A stretch of 64,000 nucleotides of DNA from Apteryx mantelli. Its lineage: Eukaryota > Chordata > Aves > Apterygiformes > Apterygidae. Position numbers and translations under genes: made by a program. The notes under the pieces are model-generated. The model searched no databases. It was not told where the DNA came from and saw only the letters and a list, made by a program, of their open reading frames with translations. Of this stretch, positions 32,201 to 43,129 are shown piece after piece. Location: contig NC_090019.1 of assembly GCF_036417845.1 (NCBI RefSeq), forward strand, positions 181,290 through 245,289, read 5' to 3'. Position 1 is the first letter of the stretch; every line of letters begins with the position of its first letter.

Positions 32201-35060
32201 CTTGCTCAGGGGCATTTAACAGGTATTATTGCCCCAGAGTCGGTTACTCCGGGGATACTCGCTCCTTTTTCTGTTTGCCTCTTCCTCCCACATTACTCCT
32301 CGCTTTACGCCTTACTCCTCCTCTTCCTCACCCTCCTCTTGCCCCTCTCCAGGCTTACTCTGAGGTTACTCAGCCGTTACTACCTGCTTTCCTCTGGCTT
32401 TTGTGGCTGTTACTCTGAGGTTGCTCAGCCCTTGCTCCGGGGTCCCTCGCCTTACTCCGGGGTCTCCATTACTCCAGGCTCCCCCCTTATTCCAAGGTTA
32501 CTCGGCCGCTACTCTGAGCTCAGACCTCCCACCCCCGTTACTGCCCCCCCAGGCCCCAGAGGTTACTCACGCCTTACCCCGACGTTACTCTCTACCCTGA
32601 GGTTGCTCCTGGTTTACTCCAGGCTTACTTCGGGCTTATGCCCAGGTTACTCCTGGTTTGCCCCAAGTTACTCACACTTTACCCCGACGTCCCTCCCCGT
32701 TTACTCTGAGGATACTCACACTTCACCCCAAGGTCAGTCACACGATGTCTCCTGGTTTGCTCCGGGGTTACTCCCGGGTTACCCACACTTTACTCTGAGG
32801 TCACTCTGGGTTTACTGTGAGGTCACTGGCACTTTGCTCCAAAATTACTCACATTTTACTCCAAGATTACTCAGACTCCAAGATCACTTAGATTTTACCC
32901 CAAGATTATTCACACTTCACTTTGAGGCTGCTCTTGGTTTACTCCAAGGCTACTCACACTTCACCCTAAGGTTACTCCTGATTTATGCTGAGCTTACTCC
33001 CACTTTCCTCAAAGGTTACTCGCACTTTATTCCGGGGTTACTCCTGGTTTACGCTGAGGTCACTCATGCATTACTCTGAAGTTACTCCTGGTTTATGCCA
33101 GAGTCAGTTTTGGTTTACTCTGAAGTTATTTTACTCTGAGGTTACTCCAGCCTCACTCCAAGGTCACCCACACGTTGAGGTTACTCACACATTACTCTGA
33201 GGTTACTCGCACCTTACCCCGAGGCTACTCGCACTTTAGTCCAGGGTTACTCCTGGTTTACCCCAAGGTTAGACCCATTTTACACTGAGGTTACTCCTGC
33301 TCCAAGGTTACTCTAGGTTTACTCTGAGGTTACTCACGCTTTACTCCAAGGTGGCTCTTGGTTGACCCTGAGGTTACCCGGACCTTAGCCCAGGGTTACT
33401 CCTGGTTTAGCCCGAGGTTACTCACAGTTTACTCCAAGCGTGTTCATTTACTCCAAGGTTACTCCCACTTTTTTGCTACTCCAGGCTCACCCGAAGGTAA
33501 TTCACACTCCGTGGTCACTCACGTTACTCGATCAGTCCTGGATTACTCCAAGGTTACTTTAGGCTTACTCCAGGCTTACCCTGAGGTTACTCCTGGTTTA
33601 CTCCCCGTCCTGGTTTACTTCAGGGTTATCCCAAGGTTACTCTTGGTTTACTCCAGGGTTACTCCGGGCTCACTCCGAGGTCATTCATACTCTGAGATCA
33701 CTTGTGATTTACTCCACAGTTACTCCAGGTTTACTCTGGTATTGCTCCTGGTTTGCTCCAGGGTTGCTCCTGGTTTAACCCGGGTTTGCTTCCACTCCGA
33801 GGTTACTCCAGGCTCCCTCCAAGGCCATTCACACTTCGAGGTTACTCACACATTACTCCAGGGTTACTCCAGGTCTGCTCCAGTATTAGTCCCACTCCGA
33901 GGTTAGTCCAGGCTCACGCCAAGGTCAGTCACACTCTAAGGTTACTCCAGGTTTACTCCAAGGTTGCTCCCAGTTTGCTCCGTGGTTACTCCAAGTTTAT
34001 GCCAAGGTTACTCCCAGTTTGCTCCAGGGTTACTCCTGGTTTATTCTGAGGTTACTCCCACTCTGAGGTTACTCCAAGCTCACTCCAGGCTCATTCACAC
34101 TTTGAGATTACTCTCACGTTACTCCAAGGTTCCTCCTGGTTTACTCCGAGGTCACTCCCACTCCGAGGTTACTCCGGGCTCACTGCAAGGCCACACCCTG
34201 AGGTTACTCCTGGTTTACTCCAGGGTCATTCACACCATGAGGTTACTCACATATTACTCCATGGTTACTACTGGATTACTCTGAGGTTACTCCAGCTCAC
34301 TCCGAGCTTCCTCCTGGTTTACTCCAGGCTCACTCCAAGGTCCGTCACACTCTGAGGTTACTCCAAGCTCACTCCAGTGCTATTCACACTCTGAGGCTAC
34401 TCACATGTTACTCCGAGGTTACTCCAGGTTTACTCTGAGGTCACTCCCACTCTGAGGTTACTCTGGGCTCGCTCCAAGGTCACTCCCACCCTGAGGTTAC
34501 TCCTGGTTTGCTCCGAAGTTATTCCAGGCTCACTCCAGGGCCATTCGCACCATAAGGTTACTCTCACATTACTCCAGGGTTACTCCTGGTTTACCCTGAG
34601 ATTACTCCAGCTCACTCCAAGGTTACTCCTGGTTTACCCCAGGGTTACTCTCACTCCGAGGTTACTCCAGGCTCGCTCCAAGGTCATTCACACCTTGAGG
34701 TTACTCCTGCTTTACTCCGGGGTCATTCACACCATGAGGTTACTCACATATTACTCCAGGGCTACTCCTGGCTTACTGTGAGGTTACTCCAGGCTCACTC
34801 CAAGGTCATTCACACTCTGAGATTACTCCTGGTTTACTCCAAGGTTATTCCAGGCTCACTCCAGGCTCATTCACACTTTGAGGTTACTCACACGTTACTC
34901 CGAGGTTCCTCCTGGTTTACTCCGAGGTCACTCCCACTCCGAGGTTACTCCGGGCTCGCTCCAAGGTCACTCCCACGCTGAGGTTACTCCTGGTTTGCCC
35001 CAAAGTTACTCCTAGTTTACTCCGAGGTTACTCCTAGTTTACTCCGAGGTTACTCCCGCT
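32201..35060. repeat. Degenerate GTTACTC field, intergenic
   Basis: The GTTACTC/GGTTTACTCC core continues every 15-30 bases for nearly 3 kb, but the spacers lose register (GAGGTTACTCCAGGCTCACT, CCAAGGTCATTCACACT). No coding exon is seen; the Tyr/Ser/Leu-rich open frames are shadows. Confidence 0.88.
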
Positions 35061-35104
35061 TTCCTTGCCCCCCTCCCCGCCTCCCCGTGTCCGGCATCGC
35101 TCAG

Positions 35105-35240
35105 GATCGGCCCCTCCGCCCCCTTCCGGCGCCCTTATAGATCCCCTACGCGGGTGTGTACATATGTATATAGGCAGCAAGGGGGGGAGGGGCTTCTTTT
35201 TTTACATATGCAGCATGAGACGCTTATAGGCACGGCCCCT
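35105..35240 (+). other. Possible spliced 3' UTR exon with a Pumilio-type site
   Basis: A long pyrimidine tract ends in CATCGCTCAG at 35104, followed by unique sequence with TGTACATATGTATATAGG (35156 onward). TGTACATA fits the Pumilio consensus TGTANATA and is the sort of AU-rich motif found in 3' UTRs. It could be a distal CDK16 3' UTR exon. No AATAAA is nearby. Confidence 0.25.
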
Positions 35241-36240
35241 ATAGCGCCCCGGGGGGCCCCTACCGCCTCTATAGGGTCCGGGCGTGGGGGTGGGGGGGGT
35301 CCGTATGGCCCCTACGGCCCTGCCCGGCTCAGGGGCCGTATGGATTTTATAACACCCCGGGTTGGGGGGGGGGCCCGTGGGAGCCCGCGTGGGCGCCCGT
35401 ATGGCCGGCGCGGGGGGGACCGTATAGCCCCCATAGGGTGCGGGGAGGGGGGGGGGAAGGGGGCCGCCGTAATGCCTGGCGGTGTGTGTGTGTGGGGGGG
35501 ATCTATAGACTGTAATGCCTCCATAGGGGACCTTATGGCATCTATAATGGCTCGGTAGGGCTGCTCCCATAGAGGCCCTTATAGCACCTATAGTGACCCC
35601 ATAAGGCCCCTTATGGCATCTATAATGCCTGAGTAAGGGCCCCAATTGCACATATATGCTGTTTTTATACGATTGATGTGGGCATAGGTGACCCTATAGC
35701 GTCTATAGTGGCTCTATAGGGAATCTTCTAGCATTTATAATGCCCAAATAGGGATTTCTATAGTATTTATAATCAATAAGTATAGATAAAACATATAGAA
35801 AACCTTATGGTGTCTATAAGGGCTCAATACGGCATCTGGGACAGCCTAATAGGGGCGCCTATAGCATCTATAATGCTTTGGGGACACCTGCAGCATCCAA
35901 ACAGGGGCCCCTATGGCATCCATAGCGCCTCAGAAGGGGGTGAGGAGCAGAGAGGGACCCTTATAGCGGCTATAACGGGTCAAGAGCAGCTCGTGCAGCA
36001 TATATAAGGTGCCTATAGGGGCCTGTATGGCATCTATAGTGTTTAAGTGGAGGTTTCTATGGTGCTTATAGCATCCATATGGGGTCTATAGGGGCCAAAT
36101 GAGGCGTCCTGCGGTAGTCGTAATGCTTCTATAAGAGCCACTATGAGATTTTAAGGTCCCCTATGGCATCTATAATGTCCCCGCGGCGTCTTTACGGCTC
36201 AGGCCGGGCCCCTCCGGCCCCGCCGAGGCCTCTATAGGGC
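35241..36240. repeat. CTATAGCATCTATAATG repeats, intergenic
   Basis: Degenerate units around CTATAG and GCATCTATAATGCC, more AT-rich than the surroundings (35640-36180). They resemble the CTATAGGGG family in the CDK16 intron at 5.4-7.5 kb. No gene is seen. Confidence 0.75.
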
Positions 36241-36479
36241 CCCGCTGGCTCTGGGGGGGGCCCCGGCGGCACCTATAGGCGCCGGGGAGGTGGGGGGAGA
36301 TCTATAGGGGGTGTGTGGGGGGGAGAGACCCCCCCCACGGCGCCTATAGAGACCCCCCCAAACCCAAGGTGGGGGGGGGGAAAAACGCGTCGTTTCGGCT
36401 GTACGGGACCCATTAAAGGCTCCGAGGAACCGAGGCGTCCGGCGTCTGCTGGGGGGGGGGGAGGGGAAGAAGGGGGGGG

Positions 36480-36830
36480 GCCCAGGCGTCCTGGTGCCCC
36501 TCCCCCACCCTCCAAGGGGCCCAGGCGTCCGGGACCCCCCCCCCAAAAAGGGGCCCAGGCGTCCGGGTTCCCCTCCCCCACCCCCAAAGGGGCCCGAGTT
36601 CCCCTCCCCCACCGTCAAAGGGGCCCAGGCGTCCGGGTCCCCCCCCCCCTCCCAGTAAGGACCCAGGCGTCCGGGTGTTTTCCCCCCCCCACTTCCCCAC
36701 CCAAAGGACCCAGGCGTCCGGGAGCCCCTCCCCCACCCCTGAAGGGCCCAGGCATCCGGGGCACCTCCCTCCCCTCCCCCCCCCCCCGGAAGGGACCCAG
36801 GCGTCCGGGCGGCCCCACGTGCTCGCTCGC
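36480..36830. repeat. CCCAGGCGTCCGGG minisatellite upstream of RBM3
   Basis: About eight copies of GGGCCCAGGCGTCCGGG, spaced 30-60 bases, with C-tracts between. The same core recurs in SYN1 introns at 58.4-59.0 kb and around 55.34-55.53 kb. Confidence 0.85.
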
Positions 36831-36899
36831 TTCCCCCCCCCGCCGCCATCCCCGAATGGTCTCGTCCGCGCTGGGGGCGTGGCCTTCCCGCTCTTCCCT

Positions 36900-37021
36900 C
36901 CCCCCCCCTCCCCGCGCATGCGCGGCCCCGCGGCGGGCCAATGGGGAGGCGGGCGGCGCGTCACGTGGGGCGCGCCGAGGGGCGGGGCCGCTATATAAGG
37001 CCCGGGCGGGCGGCGCCGCGG
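36900..37021 (+). promoter_or_regulatory. RBM3: RBM3 core promoter
   Basis: In order: NRF1 palindrome GCGCATGCGC (36914-36923), CCAAT box (36938-36942), CACGTG E-box (36962-36967), GC box (36979-36988) and TATATAAGG (36992-37000). A TSS about 25-30 bases after the TATA box would be near 37022. The element order is a textbook strong promoter and lies directly upstream of the RBM3 leader. Confidence 0.85.
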
Positions 37022-37065
37022 CCGCAGTCTCCGCAGCTCCGGCCTTTTTCTCTCGTTGCCGCCGG
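37022..37065 (+). other. RBM3: RBM3 non-coding exon 1
   Basis: CCGCAGTCTCCGCAGCTCC and a pyrimidine run lead to GCCGCCGG|GTGAGT. No ATG is present. The start coordinate is estimated from the TATA box. Confidence 0.65.
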
Positions 37066-37227
37066 GTGAGTTGCCTGTGGGCTTCCCCCCTCCCTCCCCC
37101 CTCCCTTTTCCCCCTCCTCCCTAGCGCCTATCGGGCTCCCTCCCCCCGACTCCACGATTCTCCCCTTTTCCCGTTTTTTCCGTTTCTCTTGTCGCGATAG
37201 TCGCCGTTTCACGCCGCGCGGCCGCCT

Positions 37228-37700
37228 TTGCGCATGCGCCGGGCCCGGCGGCGCCCGCCGCTGCTTCCGCGCATGCGCCGCCGCGACCCCGCGCGGTCTC
37301 CTTTAGAGAGGGGGGCGCTCCGCTGTGTGCGCATGCGCGGCAGCAAGGAGGAGGGGGGGGATGGGGGGGAGGGGGCGCCGTGCGCATGCGCGCCGCGGCG
37401 GCGCGGGCTGCGTGCGCATGCGCGCCGCGTCCCCTCCCCTGAGCGCGGGCGCGGCGGGAAAGGCGGCGCGCGGCGCCCCCACGTGCGCGGCCGTTGTGAC
37501 GTGCGGGCGCGATTGTGACGTACGTGCGTGCGGTGGTGGTGGGGGGATTCCCCTCCCCTTTCCCGGCGGGGAGGGGGCGCTGTGACGTCACGGCGTCCCC
37601 GGGGTGCGCGGCGGCGCGGGGGGGGATTCCTGGGGGGGGGTGTGTGACGTCAGGGCGACCACGTGGGGGGGTTCCCTCTTGGGGCGATGACGTCACAGGG
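37228..37700 (+). promoter_or_regulatory. RBM3: Cluster of NRF1 palindromes and CREs in RBM3 intron 1
   Basis: Five perfect GCGCATGCGC palindromes (37230-37239, 37269-37278, 37329-37338, 37382-37391, 37414-37423) are followed by three full cAMP-response elements TGACGTCA (37583-37590, 37645-37652, 37688-37695) and two partial ones (TGACGTG at 37497, TGACGTAC at 37516). This is a CpG island extending the promoter and likely a strong enhancer for NRF1 and CREB/ATF factors. Confidence 0.75.
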
Positions 37701-37719
37701 CGCCTTGTTTGGGGGGGGG

Positions 37720-38100
37720 TCCCTCATCCTGGGGGGGGGGATCCCGTGGGAGGGGGGGAAAGGGGGTGACCCGGGGGGGGGTCCCCAGTTTGGGGGGGTC
37801 CCTGGTTTTGGGGGGGCCCCAAGGTGGGTCCCACAGGGCTTTTGGGGGGGGTCCCAGATTTGGGGGCGGCCCCAAGGTGGGTCCCACAGGGCTTTTGGGG
37901 GGGTCTCAGATTTGGGGGGGGCCCCAAGGTGGGTCCCACAGGGCTTTTGGGGGGGTCCCAGATTTGGGGGCCCCCCCCGGGTGTCCTGAGGCCACCATGG
38001 GTGGGATGGTGACGCCCTAGGTGGGTCCCACAAGGCTTTTGGGGGAGGGGTTTTCTCCGCTTTTGGGTGCCATGGGGGGGGATCCCCAACTTTTGGGGTC
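37720..38100 (+). repeat. G-rich repeats in RBM3 intron 1
   Basis: Units of about 60 bp: GGGGTCCCAGATTTGGGGG, CCCCAAGGTGGGTCCCACAG, GGCTTTTGGGGG. Four or five copies. Confidence 0.8.
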
Positions 38101-38163
38101 CCCCCCCAATTTTGGGGTCCCCCCCCCACCCCAGCTGACCGGCTTCTCCCGCAGCCCCCCGCC

Positions 38164-38266
38164 ATGTCGTCGGAAGAGGGGAAGCTCTTCGTGGGGGGGC
38201 TCAACTTCGACACGGACGAGCAGGGCCTGGAGCAGCACTTCAGCTCCTTCGGGCCCATTTCGGAGG
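38164..38266 (+). CDS. RBM3: RBM3 coding exon 2 (start codon, RNP2)
   Basis: Exon 38155-38266 with acceptor TCTCCCGCAG; ATG at 38164 in good context (CCGCCATGT). It reads [20 protein letters not shown], then [14 protein letters not shown], and ends in phase 1 at GAGG|GTGAGC. It contains the RNP2 motif LFVGGL. Confidence 0.97.
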
Positions 38267-41200
38267 GTGAGCACCCATGGGTGGGGGGGGTCCTGGTGGA
38301 GGTCCCCGTCTGCCCCCGCACCCCATATGTGGAGGTAGCACCCATGGGTGGTGCTCCTGGGGGTTCTTGTCTTCTCCCAGACCCCGTATTTGGAGGTAGC
38401 ACCCATGGGTGGTGCTCCTGGTGGTTCTCATCTCCTTCAGAACCTATATTTTGGTGGGACACCCATGGGTGGTGGTTCTGGTAGAGATCCTGGAGGTCCT
38501 TATCTGCTTCTGGACCCCATATTTGGAGGTGGCACCCATGGGTGGTGGACCTGGGAGTTCCCATGTCTTCTTAGAGCTTATATTTTGGTGGGACTCCCAT
38601 GGGTGGGGGTCCTGGTAGAGGTCCCGGGGGTCCTTATCTGCTCCTGGACCCCATATTTGGAGGTAGCACCCATGGGTGGGGGTCCTGGGGGTTCCCATCT
38701 TCTCCCAGAACCTATATTTTGGTGGGACACCCATGGGTGGGGGTCCTGGTGGAGGTCCTGGAGATGCCTATCTGCCCCCAGACCCCATATTTGGAGGTAG
38801 CACCCATGGGTGGTGGTCCTGGGGGGTTCCCATCTTTCTCCAGAACCTATATTTTGGTGGGACACCCGTGGGTGGGGGTCCTGGTGGAGGTCCTGGAAGT
38901 CCCCATCTGCCCCTGCACCCCATATTTGGAGGTAGCACCCATGGGTGGTGCTCCCATTTACTCTTAGAACTTATATTTGGAGGTAGCACCCATGGATGGA
39001 GATTCTAAAAGCTTCCATTTTCTTCCAGAACCTATATTTTAGGGGGACACCCATGGGTGGGGGTCCTGGTAGAGGTCCTGGAGATCCCTATCTGCTTCTG
39101 AACCCCATATTTGGAGATAGCACCCATAGATAGCACCCATAGGTGATGGTCCTAGGAATTCCCATCTTCTCCCAGAACCTATATTTTGGTGGGACACCCA
39201 TGGGTGGGGGTCCTGGTAGAGGTCCTGGAGATCCCTATCTGCTTCTGGACCCCATATTTGGAGGTAGCACCCATGGGTGGTGCTCCTGGGGGTTCTCATC
39301 TCTCCCCAGAACCTCTGTTTTGGTGGGACACCCATGGGTGGGGGTCCTGGTGGAGGTCCTGGGGGTCCCCATCTGCCACCACACCCCGTATGTGGAGGTA
39401 GCACCCATGGGTGGTGCTCCTGGGGGTTCCCATCTCCTCTTAGAGCTTGTATTTTGGTGGGACACCCATGGGTGGGGGTCCTGGTAGAGGTCCCGGGGGT
39501 CCCCAACTGCCCCCACACCCTGTATTTGGAGGTAGCACCCATGGGTGGGGGTCCTGGGGGTTCCCATCTTCTCCCAGAACCTATATTTTGGTGGGACATC
39601 CATGGGTGGGGGGATCTGGTAGAGGTCCTGGGGGTCCCTATCTGCTTCTGGACCCCATATTTGGAGGTAGCACCCATGGGTGGTGGTCCCCATCTGCCCC
39701 CAGACCCCATATTTGGAGATAGCACCCATAGATAGCACCCATAGGTGATGGTCCTAGGAATTCCCATCTTCTCCAGAACCTATATTTTGGTGGGACACCC
39801 AAGGGTGGTGGTCCTGGTGGAGGTCCTGGAGGTCCCTATCTGCTTCTGGACCCCATATTTGGAGGTAGCACCCATGGGTGGTGCTCCTCGGGGTTCTCAT
39901 CTACTCCCAGAACCTGTATTTGGAGGTAGCACCCATGGGTGAGTGTCCTGGTAGAGGTCTTGAGGGTCTCTATGTGTTCCTGGACCCTATATTTGGAGGT
40001 AGCACCCATGGGTGGAGGTCCTGGGGGTTCCCATCTTTTCCCAGAACCTATATTTTGGTGGGACACCCATGGGTGGGGGTCTTGGTAGAGGTCCTGAGGA
40101 TCTCTATCTTCCCAAGGACCCCATATTTGGAGGTAGCACCCATGGGTGGGGGTCCTAGCGATGTCCCTGGTGATCTTCATCTTCTCCAGGACCCCATGTT
40201 TCGGAGGAGCACCCACGGCTTGGGGTCCTGGGGGTCCTTATCTCCCCTTAGATCCCATATTTTTGAGGGACGCCCATGGGTGGAGCTGTCGGGAGTGATC
40301 CTGGAAATGTCTGTGGTCTTGCTAATCCTGTGTTTTTGGGATGCACCCATGGGTGAGAGTCCTGGTGGTCTCCATCTTGCCCCAGACCCAATATTTTTGA
40401 GGAACACCCCTAGATGAAGCCCCCAAAAGCATCCTTGGACGTCTTTATGGTGTCCCTACCCCCATATCTTGAGGAGCACCCATGGGTGGGAGTCCTGGTG
40501 GTCTCTATCTTGCCCCAGACCCCATATTTTTGAGGAACATCTATAGATAGAGATTCTAAAAGCATCTTTGAACGTCTCTATGGGGTCTCTACTCTTATAT
40601 TTTGAAGAAACACCCATGGGTGAGAACGTTGGTGGTCTCCACCTTGCCCCAGACCCCCTATTTTTGAGGAACACCCATAGATGAAGCCCCCAAAGGCATC
40701 TTTGAACGTCTTTACGGTGTCTCTACTCCCCTATCTTGAGAAGCACCCATGGGTGGGGGCTCTGGGGAGTCTCCATCTTGCTCCAGACCCCATATTTTTG
40801 AGGAACACCCATAGATGAAGTCCCCAAAAGCATCTTTGAACATCTTTATGGTGTCCCTACCCCCATATTTTGAGGAGCGCCCATGGGTGGGAGTCCTGGT
40901 GGTCTCCATGTTGCCCCAGACCCCATATTTTTGAGGAACATCCCTAGATGAAGCCCCTAAAAGCATCCTTGAATGTCTTTATGGTGTTCCTATTCCCGTA
41001 TCTTGAGGAGCACCCATGGGTGAGGGTCCTAGCGGTGTCCCTGGGTCTCCCCATTTTCTCTGGGACCCCATATCTTGAAGGAGCACCCATGGGTGGTAGT
41101 CTTGGTGGTCTCCATCTTGCCCCAGACCCCATATTTTTGAGGAACATCTATAGATAGAGATTCCAGAAGCATCCTTAAACGTCTTTATGGTGTCTCTACA

Positions 41201-41890
41201 CCTATATCTTGAAGGAGCACCCCTGGGTGGGAACTTTGGTGGTCTCCATGTTGCCCCAGACCCCACATTTTTGAGGGACACTCCTAGATGAAGCCTCCAA
41301 AAGCAGTCTTGAACGTCTTTATGGTGTCTTTATACCTGTATCTTGAAGGAGCACCCATGGGTGGTAGTGTTGGTGGTCTCTATCTTGCCCTAGACGCCAT
41401 ATTTTTGAGGGATACCTATGGCTGGACCTCCCTAAAGCATCTTTGAACGTCTCTGTGGTGTCTCTACGCCCATATTTTGAGGAGCACCCATGGGTGGTAG
41501 TCTTGGTGGTCTCCATCTTGCTCCAGACTCAATATATTTGAGGAACATTTATAGATAGAGATTCCAGAAGCGTCTTTAAATGTCTTTATGGTGTCTTTAC
41601 ACCTATATCTTGAAGGAGCATCCATGGGTGGGAACTTTGGTGGTCTCCATGTTGCCCTAGACCCCATATTTTTGAGGAACGCCCCTAAATGAAGCCCCCC
41701 AAAGCATCCTTGGACATCTTTATGGTGTCTTTATGTCTGTATCTTGAAGGAGCACCCATGGGTGGGATTCTTGGTGGTCTCCATGTTGCCCTAGATGTCA
41801 TATTTTTGAGGGACACCCATGGTTGGAGCTCCCCAAAGCGTCTTTGAACGTCTTTACGGTGTCCCTACCCCCGTATCTTCAAGAGCACCC
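38267..41890 (+). repeat. CACCCATGGGTGG minisatellite in RBM3 intron
   Basis: Units of 60-70 bp with the palindromic core GCACCCATGGGTGG, plus GTCCTGGGGGTTCCCATCTT, CCAGAACCTATATTTTGG and CCCCATATTTGGAGGTAG. From about 40200 units are longer and more divergent (ATATTTTTGAGGAACACCC, GTCTTTATGGTGTC). No exon is seen in 3.6 kb. Confidence 0.92.
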
Positions 41891-41942
41891 ATGGGTGGGG
41901 GGGTCCCGGCCCCCCATTTGACCCCCTTCTCCCACCCCACAG

Positions 41943-42049
41943 TGGTGGTGGTCAAGGACCGGGAGACCCAACGCTCGCGCGGCTTCGGCTTCATCACCTT
42001 CGCCAACCCCGAGCACGCCAGCGACGCCATGCGGGCCATGAACGGAGAG
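41943..42049 (+). CDS. RBM3: RBM3 coding exon 3 (RNP1)
   Basis: Acceptor CACCCCACAG, donor GAGAG|GTGGGG, in phase 1, out phase 0. It reads [20 protein letters not shown], then [15 protein letters not shown]. It contains RNP1 (RGFGFITF) and the second half of the RRM. Confidence 0.98.
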
Positions 42050-42720
42050 GTGGGGTGGGGGGGGTCCCGGGGGGGGGTCCCCAAAGCGGGGTGGGGGGTC
42101 CCCAAGGGGGTTTGGGGGTCCCTGGGGGGGTTTGGGGGCCCCCAAGGGGTTTTAGGGGCATCTGGGGGGGGTTTTGGGGGTCACCAAGGGGGATTAAGGG
42201 CATTTGGGGGTCCCCAAGGGTGATTAGGGGTCCCTGGGGGGGTTTGGGGGTGTCTGGGGGGGTTTTAGGGGTCCCTGGGGGGTCCCCAAGGGGGATTAAG
42301 GGCATTTTGGGGGTCCCCAAGGGGTTTTTGGGGGTCCCAAAGGAGGTTGGGGTCCCTGGGGGGGATTGGGGGTCCCTGACGGGTCCCTGGGGGGGTTTGG
42401 GGGTGTCTGGGGGGGTTTGGTGGTCCCGGGGGTCCCCAAGGGGGATTAAGGGCGTTTTGGGGGTCCCTGGGGGGCTTTGGGGGGCCCCGGGGGGGATTGG
42501 GGGTCCCTGGGGGGGGTTGGGGGTCCCGGGGGGGTTTTTGGGGGTCCCCAAGGGGGATTGGGGGTCCCTGGGGGGGGTTGGGGGTCCCGGGGGGGTTTTG
42601 GGGGGTCCCCAAGGGGTTTTGGGGTTCCCTGGGGGGGTTTGGGGGGTCCCGGGGGGGTCCCCAAGGGGAATCAAGGGCCTTTGGGGGGTCCCCAGGGGGG
42701 ATTTGGGGTCACCCCCCTAA
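42050..42720 (+). repeat. GGGGTCCCTGGGGGGG minisatellite in RBM3 intron
   Basis: Units GGTCCCCAAGGGGGATTAAG, GGTTTTGGGGGTCCCTGG repeat imperfectly. Near 42910-42980 there is a triple GGTCCCCGAGATTTTGGG. G-rich on the sense strand. Confidence 0.88.
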
Positions 42721-43021
42721 ATTTGGGGGGGGTCTCCCATCAATTGGGGGTCCCGGAAGATTTAGGGGGGTCCCCAAAACATCGGGGGGGGCCCCAAAAA
42801 CGTTTTGGGGGGGTTCCCCGAAAACTAGGATATTTTGGGGCGCCCGAAAGCTGAATCCCGGCGGGATTTCGGGGGCGAAAAAGGGGGTGACGGAGGTGCT
42901 CGGCGCCACCCCCGGGGGGGTCCCCGAGATTTTGGGGGGGTCCCCGAGATTTTGGGGGGGTCCCCGAGATTTTGGGGGGGCCCCTGACACCCCCCCCTCT
43001 TTTTTTTGGGGGATCGGACAG

Positions 43022-43127
43022 TCGGTGGACGGGCGGCAGATCCGGGTGGATCACGCCGGCAAATCCACCCGCGGCTCCCGCGGCGGCTTTTTGGGGGGCC
43101 GCGGCCGGGGCCGGGGTTACGCTCGAG
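43022..43127 (+). CDS. RBM3: RBM3 coding exon 4 (end of RRM, start of RG tail)
   Basis: Acceptor ATCGGACAG after a T-rich tract; donor CTCGAG|GTACCC in phase 1. It reads SVDGRQIRVDHAGKSTRGSR, then GGFLGGRGRGRGYAR: the last RRM strand and the first RGG-type segment, where methylation of arginines is expected in this family. Confidence 0.96.
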
Positions 43128-43129
43128 GT

